Shown here: positions 1 through 5,961 of the stretch, one piece after another
Numbering within the stretch: the first letter of the stretch is position 1
Layout of the letters: each line of letters starts with the position of its first letter
Assembly: GCA_046714355.1 (NCBI GenBank)
Contig: JBKKAR010000130.1
Span: 1-14,358 of the forward strand
Length of the DNA: 14,358 nucleotides
From: JACDAN01 sp046714355
Lineage (GTDB): Bacteria > Actinomycetota > Thermoleophilia > Gaiellales > Gaiellaceae
Reading direction: 5' to 3'
Made by a program: the position numbers and the translations under genes
Notes under the pieces: generated by a model
Database searches by the model: none
Told to the model about the DNA's origin: nothing
Seen by the model: only the letters and a program-made list of their open reading frames with translations

Positions 1-980
1 AGCCGCAGGTCGTTCTGCCAGAGCGCGCGCAGATCGGGGAGCCCGTGCCGGAACATCGCGATCCGCTCGAGCCCCCAGCCGAATGCGAACCCCGAGACCT
101 CCTCGGGGTCGTAGCCGACGAACTCGAAGACGTTCGGGTCGACCATGCCGGCGCCACCGATCTCAATCCAGCCGGACTGCTTGCACACCCGACAGCCGCT
201 GCCCTCGCAGAGGAAGCAGGACACGTACGCCTCGATCGACGGCTCCGTAAAGGGGAAGAAGTGGGTCGCGAACCGCGTCTCGCGGTCCTCGCCGAAGAGG
301 GATCGGAGGAGATGCTGCAAAGTGCCCTTGAGGTCGGCGAGCGTGAGATTTTTGTCCACGGCGAGCCCCTCGACCTGATGGAAGATCGGGTAGTGGGTCG
401 GGTCGGCCGTGTCGCGGCGATAGCAGCGCCCGAGCGAGACCATGTAGATCGGAGGCTTTCGCGCCTCCATGGTGTGGATCTGCGACGGCGACGTCTCCGA
501 CCGCAGGACGGTGTCGCCGTTCAAGTAGAAGGTGTTCAGCGGCGAGCGCGTCGGGTGCGTCGGCGGCATGTTCAGGGCGTCGAAGAGATAGTGGGTGGTC
601 TCGACCTCGCGGCCCTCGACGACCTCGTAGCCCATGCCGAGGAAGATGTCCTCGACCTCGCGCCGCACCTGCGTGATCAGGTGCAGATGGCCCCGCCGAT
701 GTCCCTCGCCGGGAAGCGTGACGTCAATCCGCTCCTCCGTGAGGGACCGCTCGAGCTCGGCTCCCTCCAGCTCCGCCTGCCGGGAGGCGACGGCCTCCTC
801 GATTCGCTCGCGCGCCGCGTTCAGCGCCATCCCGGCCTCTCGGTCGCGAACCGCGCGCAGCGCCTGCTTGAGCTCGCTCTTTCGACCGAGGTACTTGACG
901 CGCGCGTCGTCCAGCTCCTCGGTCGTCGACGCGCTCGAGACGGCGCTCAGCGCCTCAGTTGCGAGAGCGTCAGCGTCCAA
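1..980 (-). CDS. pheS: Phenylalanyl-tRNA synthetase alpha subunit, 3' end cut by window edge
   Basis: Catalytic alpha subunit of the (alpha-beta)2 phenylalanyl-tRNA synthetase, which charges tRNA-Phe in the cytoplasm. The minus-strand frame is open from 980 to base 1. The N-terminal coiled-coil region has the KYLGRKSELK segment around residue 30. The class II catalytic core follows, with HPTRSPLNTFY, LRSETSPSQIHTM, the GRCYRRDTADPTH motif 2 region, FHQVEGLAVD, FFPFTEPSIEA and the motif 3 segment GFAFGWGLERIAM. About 326 codons are present, so only a few C-terminal residues are missing relative to the roughly 330-residue family norm. The start is TTG at 980. It is the only start codon between the upstream in-frame stop (1023-1025) and the conserved N-terminus, and it puts KYLG at the same distance from the start as in E. 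coli PheS. pheT would be expected further left. The insert CFLCEGSGCRVCKQSG carries a CxxC...CxxC-like cysteine set, as in many bacterial PheS proteins. Confidence 0.97.
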   Translation of the reverse strand, partial: MDADALATEALSAVSSASTTEELDDARVKYLGRKSELKQALRAVRDREAGMALNAARERIEEAVASRQAELEGAELERSLTEERIDVTLPGEGHRRGHLHLITQVRREVEDIFLGMGYEVVEGREVETTHYLFDALNMPPTHPTRSPLNTFYLNGDTVLRSETSPSQIHTMEARKPPIYMVSLGRCYRRDTADPTHYPIFHQVEGLAVDKNLTLADLKGTLQHLLRSLFGEDRETRFATHFFPFTEPSIEAYVSCFLCEGSGCRVCKQSGWIEIGGAGMVDPNVFEFVGYDPEEVSGFAFGWGLERIAMFRHGLPDLRALWQNDLR

Positions 981-1028
981 GACGGCCCCGGATCGAGTGT
1001 CGGTTGGTCGGCAGCTCTGGCGTCAGCG

Positions 1029-1056
1029 CCGGTCCCCGGACTCGAGCCGGGGCCGG
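1029..1056. repeat. GC-rich inverted repeat in the pheS/methyltransferase divergent region
   Basis: CCGG plus CCCCGG (1029-1039, with one bulged T at 1033) pairs with CCGGGG plus CCGG (1047-1056) around the 7-base loop ACTCGAG. This gives a 10-bp stem. It lies about 50-75 bases upstream of the pheS TTG and would form in the pheS 5' leader. No U-run follows on either strand, so it is not a standard intrinsic terminator. A T-box or other known leader was not recognised. The function is unknown and may only be structural. Confidence 0.4.
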
Positions 1057-1107
1057 GTAAACGGGGAATCCATGCGCCTCACTGCCACGGCCACACGATA
1101 ACGGAGA

Positions 1108-1836
1108 ATGGGCGACGTGGACCTCTACGCGCCCTTCGCGGACATCTACGAGGCCTGGGCCGACGACATGACCGAGGACGTCCCGTTCTACGTCGAGCTT
1201 GCTCGAGAGGCGGACGGGGCGGTGGTCGAGCTCGCAGTCGGGACCGGTCGGGTGGCGGTGCCCGTTGCGGAGGCGATCGATCGGCCGATGCTCGGGATCG
1301 ACCGCTCTCCCGCGATGCTCGAGAAAGCCCGTGCGGCCGCAGCGGCAGCCGGGGTCGACCTCGAGCTCCGGGAGGGGGACATGCGCGAGCTCTCGCTCGA
1401 CGAGCCGGCCGCCCTCATCTACTGCCCCTACCGGTCGCTCCTCCACCTCCCGACCTGGGCGGATCGCCGGGGTGTGTTCGAGCGCGTGGCTGCCTCGCTG
1501 AAGCCGGGCGGACGGTTCGCCTGGAACGCTTTCGTCTTCGACCCCCACATCGCGGCGACCATGGATCGCGTCGCGCGGCCGCACAGAGGGTCGACGACCA
1601 TCTGGGAGTACGTCGAGCACGACGCCGGGGACAATCGCATCGACATCACGGCGTACGTCGATCGGCCGGGGCTGGACGGACGGAACCTCCAGCTCTGGTG
1701 GTTGACCCGGTCAGAATGGGAAGGCCTGATCGACGTCTCCGGGCTCGAGGTCGAGGCACTCTACGGTTGGTTCGACAAGCGGCCGTTCGACGAGCGGAGC
1801 CAGGAGTTCGTGTGGGTCGCACGGAAGCGCGCGTAG
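1108..1836 (+). CDS. Class I SAM-dependent methyltransferase (first of a tandem pair)
   Basis: A 242-residue cytoplasmic methyltransferase of the Rossmann-fold class I superfamily; the substrate cannot be read from sequence. Motif I is VVELAVGTGRVAVPV (about residues 39-53). The acidic end of strand beta-2 is in GIDRSPAMLEKA, the EGDMRE segment would contact the adenine, and SLKPGGRFAWNAF is the post-motif strand after beta-4. The C-terminus YGWFDKRPF...FVWVARK is shared with the next gene. Start: ATG at 1108 is taken, but the GGAG at 1103-1106 is only one base from it. GTG at 1117 has better spacing (10 bases) and gives MDLYAPFADIY, so the true start may be 1117. The gene is divergent from pheS, and its last 25 bases overlap the following paralogue. 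Confidence 0.88.
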   Translation: MGDVDLYAPFADIYEAWADDMTEDVPFYVELAREADGAVVELAVGTGRVAVPVAEAIDRPMLGIDRSPAMLEKARAAAAAAGVDLELREGDMRELSLDEPAALIYCPYRSLLHLPTWADRRGVFERVAASLKPGGRFAWNAFVFDPHIAATMDRVARPHRGSTTIWEYVEHDAGDNRIDITAYVDRPGLDGRNLQLWWLTRSEWEGLIDVSGLEVEALYGWFDKRPFDERSQEFVWVARKRA

Positions 1837-2546
1837 ATCTTCCGAACTCGTACGACGGGATCGCGGAGCTCTACGACCCGTGGAGCCGGAGCGTCACCGA
1901 GGACATCCCGTTTTACGTCGCCGAGGCACGCAAGACGGGCGGGCCGGTGGTCGAGCTCGGTGTCGGCACCGGCCGAATCGCGATTCCGACGGCCGCCGCG
2001 GGGGTCCCGGTGATCGGGGTCGACTCCTCCGCCGGAATGCTCGCGGTCTGCCGCAGGCAGGCCGAGGCGGCGGGCGTAATCGACCTGCTCGACCTGCGAG
2101 AAGGTGACATCGCCGACCCGCCGGTGACGGAGCGCGTGGCGCTCGTCACCTGTCCGTTCCGCTCCTACCTGCACCTGGCCGATGCGAAGGCGCGGCTGGG
2201 TGCCCTTCGCGCCGCGCGCGAGCTGCTCGCGCCGGGCGGCCGGCTGATCTTCGACGTCTTCTCCCCGCGCAGCGACGACATCGAGGAGACGCACGGACGG
2301 TGGCTCGAGCGGGAGCCGGACATCTTCGAGCGGGCCGACTGGGACTCCGAGGCACGAACGCTGACGCTCTCAGTCCGCGGCCCCGGCGGCGAGTCCACGA
2401 TGCAGCTCACCTGGATCTCCGCCGGCGAGTGGAAAGAGACCCTCAAGCAGGCTGGCTTCATAGTCGAGCGTGTCTACGGCTGGTTCGACTATCGCCCGTA
2501 TCGCAAGGGCGAAGACATGGTTTTTGTCGCGCGCAGGCCGGACTAG
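1812..2546 (+). CDS. Class I SAM-dependent methyltransferase (second of a tandem pair)
   Basis: A 244-residue paralogue of the preceding gene. It shares the N-terminal TEDIPFYV block, motif I VVELGVGTGRIAIPT, GVDSSAGML, LREGDI, CPFRSYLHL, LLAPGGRLIFDVF and the C-terminal YGWFDYRPY...VFVARR. The start is GTG at 1812: AGGAG at 1802-1806 lies five bases upstream, and there is no other start codon before the conserved region. The gene therefore begins inside the end of its neighbour (25-base overlap, different frame), and the two are probably translationally coupled. Its stop TAG (2544-2546) interlocks with the stop of the convergent MOSC gene. The pair looks like a local duplication that diverged. 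Substrate unknown; small-molecule or natural-product-type methyltransferases have this form. Confidence 0.86.
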   Translation: MGRTEARVDLPNSYDGIAELYDPWSRSVTEDIPFYVAEARKTGGPVVELGVGTGRIAIPTAAAGVPVIGVDSSAGMLAVCRRQAEAAGVIDLLDLREGDIADPPVTERVALVTCPFRSYLHLADAKARLGALRAARELLAPGGRLIFDVFSPRSDDIEETHGRWLEREPDIFERADWDSEARTLTLSVRGPGGESTMQLTWISAGEWKETLKQAGFIVERVYGWFDYRPYRKGEDMVFVARRPD

Positions 2547-2962
2547 AGCAGTTCGACTTCGTCGCCGGCGGCGACCTCGCCGCTCGAGACGACTCGGGCG
2601 AGCATGCCGCGCTTCCCGTCGATCTCCTCCTGGAGCCCCGGCCGGATCTCGTCCATTCGCGAGCAGGGATCGCAGACCATCGTGATCTCGAACTCCGCCT
2701 CCCCTACGCGAACCCTCTGGCCGACCGGCCAGCTGTGGACGTCGTCGTCCTCGATGGTGAAGTTCTCGCGGATTCGGCCGTGCTCGACGCCGAGAGCCTC
2801 CAGGTGCTGGGCCGATGCGAAGAGCACCTGCCGCTTCGTGCCAGCCCGCGCATGAGCACAGCCCTCGAGGCCATGTCCTTCGATCGCCTGGACGCGCTCA
2901 CGCGCATCCATTCGGCCGCTGCCCTTGGCCGGAGACGTCCAGAGTCCCGCAACCTGCGCCAT
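2543..2962 (-). CDS. MOSC domain protein
   Basis: A small stand-alone MOSC domain (molybdenum cofactor sulfurase C-terminal) protein of about 139 residues. Such proteins are thought to bind sulfur or molybdenum cofactor and resemble YiiM/YuaD. Visible family features are SPAKGSGRMDARERVQAIEG near the N-terminus, GLEGCAHA, a central VGQRVRVGEAEFEI strand pair, and the conserved cysteine block VCDPCSRMDEIRPGL followed by GKRGMLARVV. Start: ATG at 2962 gives MAQVAGLWTSPAKG and leaves an 11-base gap to the rRNA methylase stop. ATG at 2995 would add MEPPPQVESHE and overlap that gene by 22 bases. Neither has a strong Shine-Dalgarno. It is the last gene of the minus-strand cluster, and its stop shares CTAG with the opposing methyltransferase. 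Confidence 0.85.
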   Translation of the reverse strand: MAQVAGLWTSPAKGSGRMDARERVQAIEGHGLEGCAHARAGTKRQVLFASAQHLEALGVEHGRIRENFTIEDDDVHSWPVGQRVRVGEAEFEITMVCDPCSRMDEIRPGLQEEIDGKRGMLARVVSSGEVAAGDEVELL

Positions 2963-2973
2963 CTCGTGCGACT

Positions 2974-3696
2974 CTACCTGCGGCGGCGGTTCCATTCGTA
3001 GAGCGCGATTGCGCCGGCTATGGCGACGTTCAACGACTCGGCTCCCGGCGAGAGCGGGATCGTGGCGAGATCGTCGCAGGCGGCGACGACCTCCTCGGGA
3101 AGTCCTTCCCGCTCCGCACCAAGTACGAAGGTGGTCGCGCCTTCGAACGCAAGTTCGTCGAGCGGGGCGCCTCCGTGGGCGACGAGGCCCACTCGACGCC
3201 CTGGAGCCTCGTCGAACTCCGCAGTCGGGACGCGGAACACCGCGCCGGCGGAGGCTCGCAGCGCCTTCGGTCCCGTCGGATCGGCGCAGCCCGGCGACAG
3301 CGCAAGGAAGGCCGGGCCCAGTCCGTGCGCCGCCCTCAGTAGTGTGCCGACGTTGCCGGGATCGGCAACGTGCCAGAGGGCAAGACCGACAGGAGGTGGA
3401 GTTCGTGAATCCAGACAGGGCAGGTCCGCACGGCGGAAGATCCCGACCACTCGCGGGGGGTGGCCGAGCGTGGAGACCTCTGCGAGCAGGCGCGGCTCGA
3501 CCGACTCCCCACCTGGGATGTCCGGTGCCGGCCGCTCGGCGTCGACGAGCAGCTCGGCCGGCTCGAGGCCGGCCGCGAGCGCCGCCTCGACGAGATCTTC
3601 ACCCTCACAGACGAACAAACCCAGACGCTCACGCTGGTTGCGGGAAGCGAGCCTGCGGACAAGGCGGAGCCGCGGATTCGACGCAGACGTGATCAC
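2974..3696 (-). CDS. SpoU/TrmH-family RNA 2'-O-methyltransferase
   Basis: A SPOUT-fold RNA ribose methyltransferase (TrmH/RlmB/TsnR-like), probably acting on 23S rRNA; the exact target is not deducible. The N-terminal substrate-binding domain begins ITSASNPRLRLVRRL and continues GLFVCEGEDLVEAAL. The catalytic domain has motif 1 (ADPGNVGTLLRAAHGLG), motif 2 (FVLGAEREGLPEEV) and motif 3 (IPLSPGAESLNVAIAGAIA), the trefoil-knot SAM site. About 240 residues, normal for the family. The GTG start at 3696 overlaps the TGA of the upstream DUF2332 gene (GTGA arrangement), indicating coupled translation. An rRNA methylase between rplT and pheS is a common arrangement in actinobacteria and supports the rRNA assignment. 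Confidence 0.93.
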   Translation of the reverse strand: MITSASNPRLRLVRRLASRNQRERLGLFVCEGEDLVEAALAAGLEPAELLVDAERPAPDIPGGESVEPRLLAEVSTLGHPPRVVGIFRRADLPCLDSRTPPPVGLALWHVADPGNVGTLLRAAHGLGPAFLALSPGCADPTGPKALRASAGAVFRVPTAEFDEAPGRRVGLVAHGGAPLDELAFEGATTFVLGAEREGLPEEVVAACDDLATIPLSPGAESLNVAIAGAIALYEWNRRRR

Positions 3697-4670
3697 GGCG
3701 GGTCGCCGAGCCACTCGAGCCACTGACCGTGGAACGGCGCGTGCGCGAGGAGCAGCTCCTCGTCCTCGGGCCAGAGGCGAGCCCAGAGCCCGTAGTAGCC
3801 GTGCTCGTCCGGCTTCGGCTGCCCCGTCCACACGAAAGCGAGCGGGAACTGCCGGCCGGCGTCCTCGAGCGCAGCGACGACCCGAGCCTGGCGCTCACCG
3901 ACGTAGCCGAGGACGGCCGTCTCGAAGACGATCGTGAGAGCGCCGAGCTGCCGCTCTGCGAGCACCTCCGGCAGGCGCTCCACGAGATCGCCCTGCTCCA
4001 ACGCGGGAGGATCCTCGCGCAGGGTCTCCATCGCGCGTTCGAGCCGCTCGAGCCGTTGCGTCTGGTCGGCCCAGACGAACGCTTTGAGCAGCACTGCGTC
4101 GTCCGGCTGAGTCACGTCGATCGGAGAGAGGTCGATGCCGCGCCGATGCCGAACGCTCGGCCGGACCTGCAAGAGCCCGGCTGGGACGGGGCGGCGCTCC
4201 TCGCCCTGGAGAACTAGCGGGGAGCCCTCGGGCCCCCAGGCACCAGCCTCGTAGCGGTAGCGGTAGCGGTCCCAGACGAGGTTCAGGCCGGCGCTCGGCC
4301 CGAGCTCGACCAGGTCGAGCACCTCCACCCCGGCCCGCCGTGCAACCTCGAGGAAGCACGGGAGCAGCATCCAGCTCCGCTGCACCTCGTTCGTCTGAAC
4401 ACCATGCTTGACGAGGAAGCTCCGCAATCGGTCGGCGTGCTCGCTGACGGCCTCGACCGGGTCGGTCCACGGATCGATTCCCTCGGTCAGCGCGAGGTGA
4501 TGGAGCCCGGCGAGAAGCTGGAGCGGGCGGTCCCAGCGATCGTCCGGAATCACGTCGGCCGCGATCGCCTCCTTCGCCAGGCGGCGGCAGACCTCGGCGT
4601 AGAGCGGCGAGCCGGCCCGCTCGCACTGCTCGGCCTGGTGGAGGAACCGACCCTCGAGCCCGGACGTCAG
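3693..4670 (-). CDS. DUF2332 family protein with methyltransferase-like motif
   Basis: About 325 residues matching the DUF2332 pattern: FLHQAEQCERAGSPLYAEV at the N-terminus and the signature DLVELGPSAGLNLVWDRYRY near the middle. The signature resembles a SAM-binding glycine loop, although no activity is established. LKAFVWADQTQRLERLERA and FVWTGQPKPDEHGYYGLW follow. The start is the problem. No ATG, GTG or TTG occurs in frame close to the end of rplT, and CTG at 4670 overlaps the rplT TGA (CTGA), suggesting reinitiation on a rare CTG. Alternatives are GTG at 4553, which cuts about 39 conserved-looking residues, or GTG at 4847, which adds about 59 residues overlapping rplT. The downstream rRNA methylase overlaps by four bases, so all three are one operon. 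Confidence 0.85.
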   Translation of the reverse strand: MTSGLEGRFLHQAEQCERAGSPLYAEVCRRLAKEAIAADVIPDDRWDRPLQLLAGLHHLALTEGIDPWTDPVEAVSEHADRLRSFLVKHGVQTNEVQRSWMLLPCFLEVARRAGVEVLDLVELGPSAGLNLVWDRYRYRYEAGAWGPEGSPLVLQGEERRPVPAGLLQVRPSVRHRRGIDLSPIDVTQPDDAVLLKAFVWADQTQRLERLERAMETLREDPPALEQGDLVERLPEVLAERQLGALTIVFETAVLGYVGERQARVVAALEDAGRQFPLAFVWTGQPKPDEHGYYGLWARLWPEDEELLLAHAPFHGQWLEWLGDPP

Positions 4671-5026
4671 CTCTGGAGCGCGGCCTTCGCCTGCTCGGCG
4701 ATCTTGCCGAACGCAACAGGATCGACCACGGCGATCTCGGCGAGAACCTTGCGGTCGAGCTCGATTCCCGCCTTGCGGCACCCCGCGACGAACTGGTTGT
4801 ACGAGAGGCCCTGCGCCCGCGCCGCGGCGTTGATCCGGATGATCCACAGCCTGCGCATGTTGCGCTTGCGCGCCTTCCGGTCCCGATAGGCGTAGACGAG
4901 CGAGTGCTCGACCTGCTCCTTCGCCGCGCGATAGGTCGAGTGCTTTAGCCCGACGTAGCCCTTTGCGGCCGCCAGAACCTTGCGGCGCTTCTTGCGCCCG
5001 TGAACGGAACGCTTCACGCGGGGCAT
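4667..5026 (-). CDS. rplT: 50S ribosomal protein L20
   Basis: A 119-residue early-assembly large-subunit protein that binds 23S rRNA. Visible family blocks are PRVKRSVHGRKKRRKVL, AKGYVGLKHSTYRAAKEQV, AYRDRKARKRNMRRLWI, RINAAARAQGLSYNQFV and GIELDRKVLAEIAV. The length is normal. The start is ATG at 5026, directly after the rpmI stop (TAGATG), so the pair is translationally coupled. In E. coli and B. subtilis L20 represses this operon by binding its own mRNA leader. The attenuator-like structure in the infC leader here (5843-5928) would be the obvious target. Confidence 0.98.
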   Translation of the reverse strand: MPRVKRSVHGRKKRRKVLAAAKGYVGLKHSTYRAAKEQVEHSLVYAYRDRKARKRNMRRLWIIRINAAARAQGLSYNQFVAGCRKAGIELDRKVLAEIAVVDPVAFGKIAEQAKAALQS

Positions 5027-5236
5027 CTAGTGACCCCTCTTCTTGCCGCCGAGCAAGCGGATGACCTCACGCTTGTCGCTCGCCGAAAGGGCCGCCGGTT
5101 GCCGGAAACTACGCTTGCGCTTCGCGGACTTCTTCTCGAGCAGGTGGCTCTGCATCGCTCTGCGGCGCAGGATCTTGCCCGCTCCCGTCAGCTTGAACCG
5201 CTTCTTCGCTGCTCTCGATGTCTTCTGCTTTGGCAT
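5027..5236 (-). CDS. rpmI: 50S ribosomal protein L35
   Basis: A 69-residue, very basic protein of the large subunit with the L35 hallmarks MPKQKTSRAAKKRFKLTG, GKILRRRAMQSHLLEKK and a C-terminal REVIRLL. The ATG at 5236 has an AGGAG ten bases upstream (within the infC frame). The first 128 bases also lie inside the open infC frame, an unusual overlap described in the findings. The stop abuts the rplT ATG. Confidence 0.97.
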   Translation of the reverse strand: MPKQKTSRAAKKRFKLTGAGKILRRRAMQSHLLEKKSAKRKRSFRQPAALSASDKREVIRLLGGKKRGH

Positions 5237-5798
5237 CTCTTGAAACTCCTGCGTTCTTCGTGGGCCCGAGCAACATCACCATGTTCCGTCCGTCGAGGAG
5301 GGGCGGTGACTCGACCACGCCTAATTCCTTGACGTCCTCCGCCAGGCGCATCAGGAGGTCGCGACCCCGCTCCGGGTGGGTGGTCTCCCGCCCTCGGAAC
5401 ATGATCGTGACCTTGACCTTCGCGCGCTGGTTGAGAAACCGAACGACGTGGCCTTTCTTGGTCTCGTAGTCCTGGATTGCGATCTTCGGCCTGAGCTTGA
5501 TCTCCTTGACGTGAACCTGGGACTGGTGCTTCCGGGCGAGCTTGGCCTTCTGCTCCTCCATGTACCGGTACTTCCCGTAGTCCATGACCCGTGCGACCGG
5601 CGGAGAGGCCTGTGGCGCGACCTCGACGAGGTCGAGGTTCTTGCTGTACGCGTACTCGAGGGCTTCGTTCGTCGCCTTGATCCCGACCTGGGCCCCGTCA
5701 TCGTCGATCAGCCGTACCTGTGGAACGCGGATCCGCTCGTTGATCCTGGTCTGCGGCTCCGGGGGTGGCTCAGGACGGGAGAACCGCCGTGGCCTCAA
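5109..5798 (-). CDS. infC: Translation initiation factor IF-3
   Basis: IF-3 binds the 30S subunit and checks start-codon/initiator pairing. N-domain: TRINERIRVPQVRLID, VGIKATNEALEYA, LDLVEVAPQASPPVARVMDYGKYRY. C-domain: VKEIKLRPKIAIQDYETKKG, VVRFLNQRAKVKVTIMFRGRE, GRNMVMLLGPTKN. The conserved core ends near residue 183. A 46-residue acidic, Ala/Glu/Pro-rich tail continues to TAG at 5109, and most of it is read across the start of rpmI in another frame. Acidic/alanine-rich IF-3 tails are known in actinobacteria, so the tail may be real. The start is TTG at 5798, the only start codon after the in-frame stop at 5832-5834. A strong AAGGAGG (5824-5830) lies 25 bases upstream, too far to serve it directly. 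Confidence 0.95.
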   Translation of the reverse strand: MRPRRFSRPEPPPEPQTRINERIRVPQVRLIDDDGAQVGIKATNEALEYAYSKNLDLVEVAPQASPPVARVMDYGKYRYMEEQKAKLARKHQSQVHVKEIKLRPKIAIQDYETKKGHVVRFLNQRAKVKVTIMFRGRETTHPERGRDLLMRLAEDVKELGVVESPPLLDGRNMVMLLGPTKNAGVSRDAKAEDIESSEEAVQADGSGQDPAPQSDAEPPAREEVREAQA

Positions 5799-5812
5799 AG
5801 GCTCTTCACCAA
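5795..5812 (-). other. Possible five-codon leader ORF coupled to infC
   Basis: After the strong AAGGAGG at 5824-5830 comes TTG GTG AAG AGC CTT TGA. The TGA overlaps the infC TTG start (TTGA). Ribosomes loaded at the good Shine-Dalgarno could translate this mini-ORF and reinitiate on infC. The alternative is that a one-base indel hides a longer infC N-terminus. This is sequence-based speculation only. Confidence 0.25.
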
Positions 5813-5842
5813 GCTCTGCTGCTCCTCCTTCTCAACGACAAA

Positions 5843-5860
5843 ACCGCTGCACGCAGCGGC
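5843..5860 (-). terminator. infC leader: Terminator-like hairpin in the infC leader (putative attenuator)
   Basis: On the minus-strand RNA CCGCUG-CGUG-CAGCGG (5859-5844) forms a 6-bp stem, extendable by G-U/A-U pairs, followed directly by UUUUGU (5843-5838). It lies 45 bases before the infC start and 100 bases after thrS, so it would stop transcription before infC. The 5' arm can instead pair upstream (see the antiterminator entry). Confidence 0.5.
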
Positions 5861-5928
5861 TCCAGACATTTCCTCGCCTCGCTTGAACCCCCGGCTTCGC
5901 CGCTTGTTTCCTTCGGCGCCGCTGAAGG
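5854..5928 (-). promoter_or_regulatory. infC leader: Putative antiterminator and alternative hairpin of the infC leader
   Basis: CAGCGGC at 5924-5918 (minus sense) is exactly complementary to GCCGCTG at 5860-5854, which is the 5' arm of the terminator hairpin. Pairing of these seven bases would prevent the terminator. CAGCGGC also lies within a competing hairpin, CCTTC (5928-5924) with GAAGG (5914-5910). Mutually exclusive hairpins upstream of infC-rpmI-rplT recall the L20 leader of Firmicutes; the resemblance is functional logic, not a recognised Rfam match. Confidence 0.4.
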
Positions 5929-5961
5929 TGAGGGAAAATTGCTGCGCCCCTGCTTGCAGGA

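Noticed and set aside
1021..1130. tRNA-like T-arm CCCGG-CTCGAGT-CCGGG on the minus strand
   Set aside because: The loop lacks the TTC start, and no matching acceptor, D or anticodon arms could be found at the right spacing.
45..2546. A single 833-codon plus-strand frame across the pheS region and both methyltransferases
   Set aside because: Its first 590 codons are antisense to pheS and out of frame with the first methyltransferase; only the part from GTG 1812 is a real gene.
3020..3937. A 305-codon plus-strand frame
   Set aside because: Antisense to the SpoU methylase and DUF2332 gene; Ser/Arg/Ala-rich shadow composition.
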